DNA of 64,000 bases. Source: Occultella aeris (lineage in GTDB: Bacteria; Actinomycetota; Actinomycetes; Actinomycetales; Beutenbergiaceae). The stretch spans positions 1-64,000 of the forward strand of contig NZ_CACRYJ010000022.1 of assembly GCF_902703175.1 (NCBI RefSeq). Direction: 5' to 3'. Shown one piece after another: positions 32,211-41,452 of the stretch. The position numbers were made by a program, and so were the translations under genes. The number at the start of each line of letters is the position of its first letter. Position 1 is the first letter of the stretch. The notes beneath the pieces are model-generated. The model searched no databases. It saw only the letters and a program-made list of their open reading frames with translations, and was not told the DNA's origin.

Positions 32211-33805
32211 CCGTGCATCCTGCCACCGTCGACGGGGTCGCTCGTCACCGGGCCACCGCGCCCGGGCAGCACGCCACCGTAGACGGCTCGCACCGGCGGG
32301 CTCGGCAGGATCCCACCGAACGAGGTGGGCGCCGACGCAGGGTCAGGTGCGGCTGCGGCATCCAGGGCTGCGGCCGTTGCCGCCGCGGCCCGAGCGGCGC
32401 GTGGCAGCATCCACCGTTCAGGTCCGGCGTCCCGCCGGGCCCGGCGGGCCCGCTCGGCGACGTCCACCAGCAGTTCGCGGGCGATGTCGGCGTCGATGTG
32501 CGTGACGATGGGCACGATCGGTCCGGGCGTCGAGTGCAGCGAGAAGTTCGCGACCCGCAGCCGTCGGTCCAGCGGCCCCTCGGACAGGCCGAGGGACTGC
32601 GTGCGCTCATGCGGCACGATGACCATCCGGCGCCAGATGCGCCCGGTCCGCAGGATCGTCACGGTGTCGGTGACGCGGAACCCGGTGCGCCGCCAGGTCC
32701 ACCAGTCGAGCCAGCGCACCCGGCGCGGCGACGTGACGAAACCCTCGGCGTCGCCGGTGCCGGACAGGCCGGCCTCGAGCAGCTCGAGCGGCCGAGGCGC
32801 GCCGAGATCGGGCTGGACCAGGTACAGCAGTCGGCCCACCTCCTCGGTCGTGGCAACCGGGTACAGCACGCTGCCCGTGGTCTCCTCGGCCCCGTATCCG
32901 GCGATGTTCACCTGGAGCCGCCACCAGCCGCGGCTGCGCCACAGCAGCGGCTGGGACACCTGCATGGCCTGTACACGGCCGGGCGGCACCGTGCGGGCCT
33001 TCGACTCGAGCAGCCCCTGCCGCACCCGGACGCCGTCGGGGGAGGTGGCGACGCGGAACGCGAACTCCCCTGCGAACCGGCTCCACACGTATGCGACGGC
33101 ACCGAGCAGGGCGGGCCCGACGCCGAAGATCGGCGCCAGAGACTGGTTCACCACGGCGAGCACGATCAGCACCGCCCCGGCCACCACGAACGCCATCACC
33201 CAGAACGAGAGGGCGAGGGAGCCGATCAGCCGGCCCGGCGTGAGCGCGAGCACCTCACGCTCGGGCGCGGCGGGAGCGGCAGGTGCCTGGCCGCCGTCGG
33301 CCGCCTCGGAGACGGTCACGCCGGCGGCCCGGGCCAGGAGCTCGTTGCGCAGCCGCTGCGCGTCGTCCTCGGTGAGGAAGGACAGGGTCAGGTTCGAGCC
33401 TGCGCCGCCGGCCGACTCGATCTTGAGGGAGGCGAAACCGAACAGGCGGGCCAGCAGCGGCTGGGTGACGTCCACGGTCTGGACCCGGTCGAGCCGGAGG
33501 TGGCGTTGCTGACGGAACAGCACGCCGGAGTGCAGGTAGACGCTCTCGGGGCTGAGTCCGTACCGGGTCCGGCTCCAGGCCAGGGCCGAGTAGCCGAGGC
33601 CGATCAGGGAGCCGACCACGATCACGCCGATGATCACGAGCAGGAGCTGCGTGGTGGGCAGGTCCAGCTGCCCGAGTGTGTCGGAGTACTGCCAGACGAA
33701 GATCGCGATCAGCGCGGCCGCGACCTTCCACGCGTTCAGCAGCGGGGTGATGCGGTGCAGCTTGCGCCAGTCCACCTGGCTCTCGGCTGCGCGGTCAGCG
33801 CTCAC
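32207..33805 (-). CDS. PH domain-containing membrane protein (bPH2, YdbT type)
   Basis: Membrane protein of 532 aa with tandem bacterial PH (bPH2) domains. There are paired hydrophobic segments near the N-terminus (AALIAIFVWQ, LLLVIIGVIVVGSLIG) and in the middle (SFWMVAFVVAGAVLIVLAVV), each followed by a bPH2 unit (YGLSPESVYLHSGVLFRQQRHLRLDRVQTVDV; VRQGLLESKARTVPPGRVQAMQV; WRRMVIVPHERTQSLGL). A Pro/Ala-rich C-terminal tail ends the protein. GTG 33805 overlaps the stop of the smaller bPH2 gene (GTGA), the usual YdbS-YdbT pair. Family role is poorly known; links to cell-envelope stress have been proposed. Confidence 0.87.
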   Translation of the reverse strand: MSADRAAESQVDWRKLHRITPLLNAWKVAAALIAIFVWQYSDTLGQLDLPTTQLLLVIIGVIVVGSLIGLGYSALAWSRTRYGLSPESVYLHSGVLFRQQRHLRLDRVQTVDVTQPLLARLFGFASLKIESAGGAGSNLTLSFLTEDDAQRLRNELLARAAGVTVSEAADGGQAPAAPAAPEREVLALTPGRLIGSLALSFWVMAFVVAGAVLIVLAVVNQSLAPIFGVGPALLGAVAYVWSRFAGEFAFRVATSPDGVRVRQGLLESKARTVPPGRVQAMQVSQPLLWRSRGWWRLQVNIAGYGAEETTGSVLYPVATTEEVGRLLYLVQPDLGAPRPLELLEAGLSGTGDAEGFVTSPRRVRWLDWWTWRRTGFRVTDTVTILRTGRIWRRMVIVPHERTQSLGLSEGPLDRRLRVANFSLHSTPGPIVPIVTHIDADIARELLVDVAERARRARRDAGPERWMLPRAARAAAATAAALDAAAAPDPASAPTSFGGILPSPPVRAVYGGVLPGRGGPVTSDPVDGGRMHG

Positions 33806-34296
33806 AGGCCGGCCAGCCTCGCCTCACCGCGGGCGGTCAGCTGATCCCGGAGCCGGGCCGCCTCATCCTCGCCCAGCCCTGGGATCGAGGCGTCCGAGCC
33901 CGCGGAAGCCGTGTGGAGCTGGACGGCGGCGATCTTCATCCTGCGCGCGATCGGGCCCGCTTCGACGTCCACATACTGCATGCGCCCGTAGGGCACCACC
34001 ACGAGGGACCGGAACATGACGCCGCGTCGGACGAGCAGGTCGTCCTCGAGCTCGGCGTAGCCGATGGACCGGACCTGCCGTGGGATGAGCCAGAGCAGCC
34101 AGGCGGTCAGCGCGAGCAGCACGGCGGGCAGGATCCACATCGCCGAGCCGACCACCACGGCGGGCCAGATCGTCACCAGGCCGGGCAGGCCGAGGAAGAT
34201 CGCGACCGAAATCTGCCGCACCGGGATCAGGCGGGCGGAGATCGGGCGCCATTGCACGCCTTCGATGTCGAGTGCTGGGTTGGGCGATGTGGGCAT
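33802..34296 (-). CDS. PH domain-containing membrane protein (bPH2, YdbS type)
   Basis: Small partner of the YdbT-like protein, 164 aa. Two adjacent transmembrane helices (about 30-75, ISVAIFLGLPGLVTIWPAVVV and ILPAVLLALTAWLLWLI) are followed by one bPH2 domain (ELEDDLLVRRGVMFRSLVVVPYGRMQYVDVEAGPIARR). The C-terminal segment matches the family (LHTASAGSDASIPGLGEDEAARLRDQL). It is in the same operon, overlapping the next gene by 4 bp. Confidence 0.88.
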   Translation of the reverse strand: MPTSPNPALDIEGVQWRPISARLIPVRQISVAIFLGLPGLVTIWPAVVVGSAMWILPAVLLALTAWLLWLIPRQVRSIGYAELEDDLLVRRGVMFRSLVVVPYGRMQYVDVEAGPIARRMKIAAVQLHTASAGSDASIPGLGEDEAARLRDQLTARGEARLAGL

Positions 34297-34380
34297 GCAA
34301 CCATTCTCCCTGATGTGCCTGCGCCGGCGCGTCCACCGCGCGGCGGAGCCCGACCTCGCTCGCTGATCCGGACGGGTCAG

Positions 34381-34842
34381 TCAGCCGGGCGCCGGCCCGT
34401 CGTCCTCGTCCTCGGGTGGCACCTTGCAGCACCACTGGGCGAACAGACCCGCCGCGACGAGCACGCCTCCGGCGAGGATCGCGACTCCGGACGCGAACGC
34501 CTGCTCACGTGGCTCGGGGGCCTGCACGCGGGGCAGCGAGAGCAGCAGGACCGCGAGGAAGTAGCCGATGTGCGCGGCCCCGGTGAGCGCGGCGGCCTGC
34601 CCCAGCACGAGGATCCGGGCCGCGCCGATCGGGTCAGTGACGGTCCGCTCGCGCACGGCCCGGCGCACCCGCAGGCCGAGGAGGACCACCACGACGGCCA
34701 CCACGGCGAGCAGGACGATCACGGCCGCCGAGACCGGCGGCAGACTGTTCCCCCGGGTGTACCACCAGCGCAACGCGATGGCGGCGATCGTTCCGACCAC
34801 GATGACCGTGGCCGCCAGCGCACGCCAGCCGACCTGCTGCAT
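34381..34842 (-). CDS. DUF3180 family membrane protein
   Basis: Actinobacterial membrane protein of 153 aa with four hydrophobic segments (about 8-25, 37-56, 80-105, 120-142), matching the DUF3180 family that follows folK in many actinobacteria. The ATG at 34842 is 3 bp after the stop of the frame-corrected folBK gene, which supports both the start and the correction. Function unknown; possibly envelope-related. Confidence 0.85.
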   Translation of the reverse strand: MQQVGWRALAATVIVVGTIAAIALRWWYTRGNSLPPVSAAVIVLLAVVAVVVVLLGLRVRRAVRERTVTDPIGAARILVLGQAAALTGAAHIGYFLAVLLLSLPRVQAPEPREQAFASGVAILAGGVLVAAGLFAQWCCKVPPEDEDDGPAPG

Positions 34843-34845
34843 CGG

Positions 34846-37070
34846 TCAGTTCGAGTCGCGGCGCAGCGGCTGCCACTTCGGGGTCGCCGCCGGCGGTTGC
34901 GGCTCCGGGTCGGACTCGGGCCCGGTCCAGGGCTGAGCGGACGGCCGACGGGTCTGCTCGTCGATCTCGTCGTCGGTCTGCTGGGGCGGGAACGAGACCG
35001 GTCCGGACGGACCGAAGCCCGACGGCGGCGCCGGGGGTTCGAAGCCCGGCGGCGCGGGCGCGGGTGGTTCCGTTGGTGCCGGCTGCTCCGGCGCCGGCTC
35101 CGGGGCCGGCGGCTCGTAGGCCGGGGGCTCGTAGGCCGGCGGCGCGGGCGGCTGGGGCGGGGCGGGCGGTTCGTAGGCGGGTGGCTCGTACGCCGGCGGC
35201 TCGAAGCTGGACTGCGCCGGTGCGACCGACTGGTACCCGGACTCGTCCTGGCCCGACCGCTCGAAGCCGGACTCGTCCTGGCCCGACGGCTCATATGCCG
35301 GCGGCTGATAGGCCGATGGCTCGTAGGCCGGCGATTCGGCCGGCTGATCGGAAGCGGGCTGCTCGGAGGCATGCTGCCCGTCGGAGGGCTCCTCGTACAC
35401 GGGCTGCTCGAAGGCGGACTCCTCGGAGGCGTGCTGCCCGTACGAGGGTTGCTCGTACGAGGGTTGCTCGTACGAGGGCTGCTCGTACGAGGGCTGCTGG
35501 TACGAGGGCTGCTCGTACGAGGGCTCCTCGTACGAAGGTTGCTCGTACGAGGGCTGCTCGAAGCCGGGCTGTTCGGAGGGGGCTGCGGCGCCGGTGGGTG
35601 CTCGGGCAGGGCGTCGTCGGTGGGCGCGGGCACCTGGTACGCCGGCTGGACCGCCGACTCCTCGGCCGGTGCCACCGCCGGGCGCGCGAACGGCGAGTCC
35701 GCGTCCTGGTCCGGTGCCGCCTCCGCCTGCTCCGAGGCGACCGGTGCCGCAGGCTCGGACTCCTCGCCGTCGGCGTGCGCGAGGAGTTCGAGGTCCGCCA
35801 CGGACTCCTGGCCCTCGTAGGGGGCCCGGTCGAAGTCATCGACAGACTCCACGTCATCGACAAGCTCCACAGACGAGTCGGCAGCCGCCGGCGCCGCGGC
35901 GGGTGCGACATCGGCGACGGACCCACGGGACCGTTGCCCCGCCGTCGGGTCCAGCCAGTCGAGCGCGAGCCAGCGCACCCCGGACCGGTCCGGGGCGGTC
36001 TCGGCGAGGACGGCGACCGGTCCCCCACCGAGACCTGGCAGGAACGCGGACGGATCCGCCTGCGCCCACGGCACGAGCACGAACGCGCGCTCGTTGGCCC
36101 GGGGGTGCGGGAGGGTGAGTTCGGGCTCGACGCTCGAGACGCCGTCGAACGTGATGATGTCGATGTCGAGCGTGCGCTCGCCCCAGCGCTCGCGACGCTG
36201 CCGACCGTAGGCGTCCTCGATCTCATGCATACGGCTCAGGAGATCAATCGGCGAGAGCGTCGTGCTCGCCAGCACGACGGCGTTGAGGAAGTCCGGCTGG
36301 GGGACGGCATCGGGCAGCACCACCGCGGCTGTGCGGGCCAGCGGGGACACGGTGGTCACGGTCAGGCCCGGGACCTCGCGCAGGTCCGCGACGGCCGCCC
36401 GCATCGTGGCCCGCACGTCACCGACGTTGCCGCCGATCGAGAGCACCACCTCCACGGGCTCCTCGGGCGCCCGGTGCAGGAGGGCTCCCCCCGGTTCCTG
36501 CGCCTCCTCGGGCGAGTCGGCGGGCACGCCGTCGAACGAGGAGTCCGCCTCGGCCGCAGGTGCGACGGCCGCGGGTGCGATGACGGCGGGCATGGCTTCG
36601 CCCGCGGGAGCCGCGACCGCGGCGGCTGCGACCGCGGGTGCGGCGAACTCCGCCTCGACGGCTGGTTCGACCGGGACCGCTGCGCCCGTCGGCTCACCGC
36701 GAGTGATCGCGATCTGTACGTCCGTGAACGGCACCCCGACGGGCGCCTCCGGCTTGTGGACCGTCACCTCGACGGATCTGACGGCGGCGGGAGCGAGCGC
36801 CGCGTCGGCGATCCTGGCGGCGAGGGTCTCGATCAGGTTGACCGGTTCGCCCTCGATGATCGCCACGATCTCCTGGGCGACGTCGGCGTAGTTGACCGTG
36901 TCGGCTAGGTCATCGCTGACGGCGGCCGCACGGGTGTCGACGTGCAGCACCACGTCGGCGAGGAAGGTCTGGCCGTCGCGCCGTTCCTCCGGCAGGACGC
37001 CGTGGCGACCCACCCCACCCAGCCCCATGAGGCGGATGACGTCGTGGGCGTGGTTGTCCTCGGAGTTCAT
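34846..37070 (-). CDS. folBK: Bifunctional FolB-FolK folate enzyme with long disordered tail; apparent frameshift
   Basis: Residues 1-124 are dihydroneopterin aldolase (RDGQTFLADVVL, DTVNYADVAQEI, Lys in TVHKPEAPVGVPF). A linker runs to about 205. Residues 206-370 are HPPK (SIGGNVGDVR, ERWGERTLDIDIITFDG, PHPRANERAFVLVPW). An acidic, then Pro/Tyr-rich tail follows with SYEQP-type pentapeptide repeats, ending WQPLRRDSN at 34846. The frame breaks at a G5 run (35578-35582, plus strand). Uncorrected reading gives Arg/Ser/Pro nonsense to 34719, overlapping DUF3180. One added base restores a 741-aa protein ending just before DUF3180. Either a sequencing indel or a real mutation or slippage site; the enzymatic domains are intact in both readings. 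Overlaps folP by 4 bp. Confidence 0.85.
35436..35556. repeat. 15-bp tandem repeat encoding SYEQP pentapeptides
   Basis: About eight consecutive 15-bp units of the type GCTCGTACGAGGGCT (plus strand) run through the folBK tail, followed by less perfect copies on both sides. In the corrected frame they encode SYEQP/SYEEP/SYQQP repeats. Each unit also contains the palindrome CGTACG. Such arrays are prone to copy-number change, which would alter tail length in 5-residue steps. Confidence 0.85.
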
Positions 37071-37918
37071 GGTGTCCCTTCTCGACCGTCCGAACTGGGT
37101 TCATTCTCTGCCGAACGCAGCGCCTGGGCCACTCTGACCGCATCCACAGAGCCTGCCACCTCGTGCACCCGCACGCCCCAGACACCGTGAGCGGCCACCA
37201 GCGCGGTGACCGCGGCGGTGGCACGGTCCCGGAACACCGGGAGCGACTCGGCGCCAGCGTCGGCGAGCAGTTGTCCGAGGAAGCGCTTGCGGGAGGCACC
37301 GACGAGGACCCGGTGACCGAGCGCCGTCAGCGCGTCCAGGTGAGCGAGCAGGCGCCAGTTGTCGGCGCCCTCCTTGGCGAATCCCAGGCCCGGGTCGACG
37401 ATGAGTCGCTCGGGCGCGACACCCGCGGCGATGATCGCTGCCAGGCGCCCGCGCAGTTCGCCGACCACGTCGCCGACCACGTCGACGTACGTCGCGCGCC
37501 CCGCCATGACGTCGGAGTGGCCACGCCAGTGCGAGACCACGTACTCGAAGTCGCCGTCGACCACCAGCGCCACCATCTCGGGGTCCGCGAGGCCGCCGGA
37601 GACGTCATTGATGATGCTGGCGCCGGCGTCGAGGGCTGCGGTGGCGACCGCGGCACGCATCGTGTCGACGCTGATCACGGCGCCCGCGGCGGCAAGTGCC
37701 TCGACCACGGGCACCACCCGCTGCAACTCCTCGGCGAGGCTGACCCGCTCCGCGCCCGGGCGGGTGGACTCCCCGCCGATGTCGAGGATGTCCGCACCCT
37801 GGGCGAGCAGGTGTCGCCCGTGCGCGATGGCGACGTCCTGTTCGAACCACTGCCCGCCGTCACTGAACGAGTCGGGGGTGACGTTGACCACGCCCATCAC
37901 CAGCGTCCGCGGAGTCAT
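37067..37918 (-). CDS. folP: Dihydropteroate synthase
   Basis: Joins 6-hydroxymethyl-dihydropterin pyrophosphate and p-aminobenzoate; the sulfonamide target. 283 aa TIM barrel. Signatures are VMGVVNVTPDSFSDGG, DILDIGGESTRPGAE, IINDVSGGLADPEM, LIVDPGLGFAKEG and LVGASRKRFLGQLL. It overlaps folBK by 4 bp and follows folE after 86 bp that contain a perfect hairpin. Confidence 0.97.
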   Translation of the reverse strand: MTPRTLVMGVVNVTPDSFSDGGQWFEQDVAIAHGRHLLAQGADILDIGGESTRPGAERVSLAEELQRVVPVVEALAAAGAVISVDTMRAAVATAALDAGASIINDVSGGLADPEMVALVVDGDFEYVVSHWRGHSDVMAGRATYVDVVGDVVGELRGRLAAIIAAGVAPERLIVDPGLGFAKEGADNWRLLAHLDALTALGHRVLVGASRKRFLGQLLADAGAESLPVFRDRATAAVTALVAAHGVWGVRVHEVAGSVDAVRVAQALRSAENEPSSDGREGTP

Positions 37919-37937
37919 TCGGTCACCCTATCCATTC

Positions 37938-37963
37938 CCGACCGCCGATCCACCGGCGGTCGG
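37938..37963 (-). terminator. Stem-loop between folE and folP
   Basis: Perfect 10-bp stem CCGACCGCCG (37938-37947) and CGGCGGTCGG (37954-37963) with ATCCAC loop, 20 bp upstream of folP. It could end the ftsH-folE transcript or attenuate read-through into folP. Confidence 0.6.
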
Positions 37964-38004
37964 CACGCCGGTGCGGGGCCGTGCCGGACAGGGCTGGCCG
38001 TCGA

Positions 38005-38595
38005 TCAGTCGCGCGCGATGAGGCTCATCGCCTCGGCGCGGGTGGCGGTGTTGCGCATCTGCCCGCGCACCGCGGACGTCACGGTCCGCGCACCCGGCTT
38101 GCGCACCCCGCGCATGGACATGCACAGGTGCTCGCACTCGATGACGACGATCACGCCGCGCGCGTCCAGCAGCCGGACCAGGGCGTCCGCGATCTGGCTG
38201 GTGAGCCGCTCCTGCACCTGGGGCCGCTTGGCGAAGACGTCGACGAGCCGGGCCAGTTTGCTCAGGCCCGTGACGGTGCCGTCGACCGACGGGATGTAGC
38301 CCACGTGGGCGACCCCGTGGAACGGCAGCAGGTGGTGTTCACAGGTGGAGTAGACGGCGATGTCCCGGACGATCACCATCTCCTCGTGCTCGATCTCGAA
38401 GAACGTCTGGACGACGTCCTCGGGCTCGGCGTGCAGGCCGGCGAAGATCTCCGTGTAGGCCTTGGCCATCCGCTTCGGGGTGTCCCGCAGGCCATCCCGG
38501 TCCGGGTCCTCGCCCACCGCGATGAGCAGGTCCCGCACGGCCCGCTCGACGCCCTCGGCGTCATACGGGCGGGCGGGCGGCAGTTGTTCGACCAT
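38005..38595 (-). CDS. folE: GTP cyclohydrolase I
   Basis: First committed step of folate synthesis: GTP to dihydroneopterin triphosphate; homodecamer with zinc. 196 aa. Signatures are [32 protein letters not shown] (Zn ligands Cys and His), [24 protein letters not shown] and [17 protein letters not shown] with the third zinc ligand Cys. Located 14 bp after ftsH, the conserved actinobacterial ftsH-folE-folP-folB-folK order. Confidence 0.98.
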   Translation of the reverse strand: MVEQLPPARPYDAEGVERAVRDLLIAVGEDPDRDGLRDTPKRMAKAYTEIFAGLHAEPEDVVQTFFEIEHEEMVIVRDIAVYSTCEHHLLPFHGVAHVGYIPSVDGTVTGLSKLARLVDVFAKRPQVQERLTSQIADALVRLLDARGVIVVIECEHLCMSMRGVRKPGARTVTSAVRGQMRNTATRAEAMSLIARD

Positions 38596-38609
38596 GAGGC
38601 TGTGAACTC

Positions 38610-40757
38610 CTAGGACTGATCCGGTGCGGACCCACCCGGACCGCTCAGGTCGGACTCGCCGGACGCGCCCGGTGCCGGCTGGCCCGGAGCCTGCCCGCCG
38701 ACGGGGCCGGCGGTGGCCTCGCCCGGGTAGGCGAACCGTTCCGGAACCTCGACGATCGTCTCGGCGGGTGCCTCGTCGTCACCGGCGGCCGCAGCCTGGT
38801 CCTGCGGCAGCATCGGGGCGGCGCCGCTGGCGATCTCGCGCGGGGACTGCACGGGCGGCACATCGCTGACGGCGCGGTGCTGGCTGGACAGCCAGACCGG
38901 ACGCGGCTCCCGCTTCGTGATCGGGACGAACACCTCGGCCAGCTCGGCCTGGTTCAGGGTCTCCCGCTCCAGCAGCGCCAGCGCGAGGTCGTCGAGCACC
39001 TGGCGGTAGTGGGTGAGGATCTCCCACGCCTCGTCGTGAGCGGAGTCGATGAACCGGCGGACCTCGTCGTCGATGAGCCCGGCGACATCCTCGGAGTACT
39101 CGCGCTGGTGGCCCATGTCCCGACCGAGGAACACCTCACCGTCGGCCTGCCCGAGCCGGATCGCGCCGACCCGCTCGCTCATGCCGAACTCCTTGACCAT
39201 CTTGCGCGCGGTCGCGGTGGCCTTCTCGATGTCGTTCGACGCACCCGTGGTCGGGTCGTGGAAGACGATCTCCTCGGCGACGCGGCCACCCATCGCGTAG
39301 GCGAGCTGGTCGAGCAGCTCGTTCCGCGTGGTCGAGTACTTGTCCTCGGCGGGCATCACCATCGTGTACCCGAGGGCCCGCCCACGGGGCAGGATCGTCA
39401 CCTTGGTGACCGGATCCGTGTACCGGAGCGCGGCCGCGACGAGGGCGTGACCACCCTCGTGGTAGGCGGTGAGCTTGCGCTCCTTCTCGTTCATGATCCG
39501 GGACTTCTTCTGCGGCCCAGCGATCACGCGGTCGATCGCCTCGTCCAGCTCGTGGTCGCCGATCAGCTCCAGCCCGGTGCGGGCGGTGAGCAGCGCGGCC
39601 TCGTTCAGGACGTTCGCGAGGTCGGCACCGGTGAATCCCGGGGTGCGCTTGGCCACGGCGTGCAGGTCCACCGAGGGCGCCATCGGCTTGCCCTTGGCGT
39701 GCACCTCGAGGATCGCCTGGCGGCCCTTCAGGTCCGGCGACTCGACGGAGATCTGCCGGTCGAAGCGCCCGGGACGCAGCAGCGCGGGGTCGAGGATGTC
39801 CGGACGGTTGGTGGCCGCGATCATGATGACGTTCGCGTTCGCGTCGAACCCGTCCATCTCCACCAGGAGCTGGTTCAGGGTCTGCTCACGCTCGTCGTGC
39901 CCGCCGCCGAGGCCGGCGCCGCGCTGGCGACCGACGGCGTCGATCTCGTCCACGAAGATGATCGCCGGGGCGTTCGCCTTCGCCTGCTCGAACAGGTCCC
40001 GGACGCGCGAGGCACCCACACCCACGAACATCTCGACGAAGTCCGAACCGGAGATCGAGTAGAACGGGACCTCGGCCTCACCGGCGACGGCGCGGGCCAT
40101 GAGGGTCTTGCCGGTGCCGGGCGCCCCGTACAGCAGCACACCCTTGGGGATCTTCGCCCCGACCGCCTGGAACCTGGCGGGCTCGGTGAGGAAGTCCCGG
40201 ATCTCCTCGAGCTCCTCGATGGCCTCGTCCACACCGGCGACGTCGGTGAACTTGACCTTCGGGGCCTCCTTGGAGACCTGCTTGGCCTTCGACTTCCCGA
40301 AGTTCATCATCCGGGAGTTGCCACCCTGCAGGCGGGACATCAGGAACCAGAAGAGCCCGACCAGCAGCAGCACGGTCAGCAGCGTCATCAGCAGTGACGA
40401 CCACCACGGCGTCTGCGGTACGACGGAGTTGAAGCCGCCCTCCGGCTCCGCGGCGGAGATCGCCTCGGCGACCGTCTCACCCTGCGGCGCGGCGTAGTAG
40501 AACTCGACGTCGCGACCCATGTTCTGGGCCTCGTCGCCATCGACGAGGTAGTCCTCGGTGAGCGTGAGGTTGACGCGCTGCTGGCCGTCGGTGATCTGCG
40601 CCTGCTCGACGGTGTCCCCGGCGAGCAGTTCGAGACCCGCGGACGTGTCGATCTGCCGGGTGCCTCCACCGCTCATGAGCTGGAAACTCACGAAGATGAC
40701 GATCAGCGGGATGAGCACCCAGATGAGCGGCCCGCGCAACAACTTCTTCACATTCAT
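38610..40757 (-). CDS. ftsH: ATP-dependent zinc metalloprotease FtsH
   Basis: Membrane-anchored AAA+ protease for quality control, 715 aa. Two transmembrane helices (about 9-28 and 119-141) flank an extracytoplasmic domain. The AAA domain has Walker A GAPGTGKT (211-218), Walker B IIFVDEID (266-273), and second region of homology [19 protein letters not shown]. The zinc motif is HEGGH at 433-437, a Gly variant of HExxH common in actinobacteria. The C-terminal tail (about 640-715) is a disordered Pro/Ala/Gly-rich region. A GGGGC-TGC-GCCCC hairpin (40767-40779) lies in the 5' leader and a -10-like TATACC (minus strand) around 40811-40816. Confidence 0.97.
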   Translation of the reverse strand: MNVKKLLRGPLIWVLIPLIVIFVSFQLMSGGGTRQIDTSAGLELLAGDTVEQAQITDGQQRVNLTLTEDYLVDGDEAQNMGRDVEFYYAAPQGETVAEAISAAEPEGGFNSVVPQTPWWSSLLMTLLTVLLLVGLFWFLMSRLQGGNSRMMNFGKSKAKQVSKEAPKVKFTDVAGVDEAIEELEEIRDFLTEPARFQAVGAKIPKGVLLYGAPGTGKTLMARAVAGEAEVPFYSISGSDFVEMFVGVGASRVRDLFEQAKANAPAIIFVDEIDAVGRQRGAGLGGGHDEREQTLNQLLVEMDGFDANANVIMIAATNRPDILDPALLRPGRFDRQISVESPDLKGRQAILEVHAKGKPMAPSVDLHAVAKRTPGFTGADLANVLNEAALLTARTGLELIGDHELDEAIDRVIAGPQKKSRIMNEKERKLTAYHEGGHALVAAALRYTDPVTKVTILPRGRALGYTMVMPAEDKYSTTRNELLDQLAYAMGGRVAEEIVFHDPTTGASNDIEKATATARKMVKEFGMSERVGAIRLGQADGEVFLGRDMGHQREYSEDVAGLIDDEVRRFIDSAHDEAWEILTHYRQVLDDLALALLERETLNQAELAEVFVPITKREPRPVWLSSQHRAVSDVPPVQSPREIASGAAPMLPQDQAAAAGDDEAPAETIVEVPERFAYPGEATAGPVGGQAPGQPAPGASGESDLSGPGGSAPDQS

Positions 40758-40897
40758 CCTAGGTGTGGGGCTGCGCCCCGTCCCTCCTGCTCGCAGTGTT
40801 AGACCGTGACGGTATACGACGGGGCCGTGAATTCCGGCATGTGTTCGCCTACGGCATGAACACCCGCGTCAGAGCGCCGCACCCCGGAGCGACGATC

Positions 40898-41452
40898 TCA
40901 GCCCTGATAGACGTGCGGAGCGAGCGTGCCCACGAACGGCAGGTTGCGGTATCGCTCGTCGTAATCGAGTCCGTAACCGACCACGAACTCGTTCGGAACC
41001 TCGAAGCCGATGTAGCGGACGTCCACGTCCACCTTGGCGGCGTCGGGCTTGCGGAGCAGGGTCGCGATCTCCAGCGAGGCGGGGTTGCGGCTGCGCAGAT
41101 TGGACACCAACCAGGACAGCGTCAGGCCGGAGTCGATGATGTCCTCGACGATCAGCACGTGCTTGTCGAGCAGGTCGGTGTCGAGGTCCTTGAGGATGCG
41201 GACCACACCCGAGGACTTCGTGCCCGACCCGTAGGAGGACACGGCCATCCAGTCCATCTTGAGGTCCGTGTGCAACCGGCGGGACAGGTCCGCCATGACC
41301 ATCACCGCACCCTTGAGGACGCCGACCAGCAGCAGTTCCCGGCCCGCGTAGTCCGCGTCGATCTGGGCCGCGAGCTCATCGAGCCGGGTCGCGATCTGCG
41401 CCTCGCTGACCAGGACCTTCTCCAGGTCCGAGCCCATGTCGTTGGCGTCCAC
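40898..41452 (-). CDS. hpt: Hypoxanthine phosphoribosyltransferase
   Basis: Purine salvage enzyme converting hypoxanthine/guanine + PRPP to IMP/GMP, 184 aa. The PRPP-binding motif [35 protein letters not shown] and the C-terminal [23 protein letters not shown] are typical. The GTG at 41452 directly follows the tilS stop codon; an internal ATG (41437) is an alternative start. tilS-hpt-ftsH is a conserved order across bacteria. Confidence 0.96.
   Translation of the reverse strand: MDANDMGSDLEKVLVSEAQIATRLDELAAQIDADYAGRELLLVGVLKGAVMVMADLSRRLHTDLKMDWMAVSSYGSGTKSSGVVRILKDLDTDLLDKHVLIVEDIIDSGLTLSWLVSNLRSRNPASLEIATLLRKPDAAKVDVDVRYIGFEVPNEFVVGYGLDYDERYRNLPFVGTLAPHVYQG

Noticed and set aside
34719-37070. 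Single 783-aa reading of the folBK gene
   Set aside because: After the G5 run this frame becomes Arg/Ser/Pro nonsense and overlaps DUF3180. The alternate frame gives a coherent repeat tail ending just before DUF3180.
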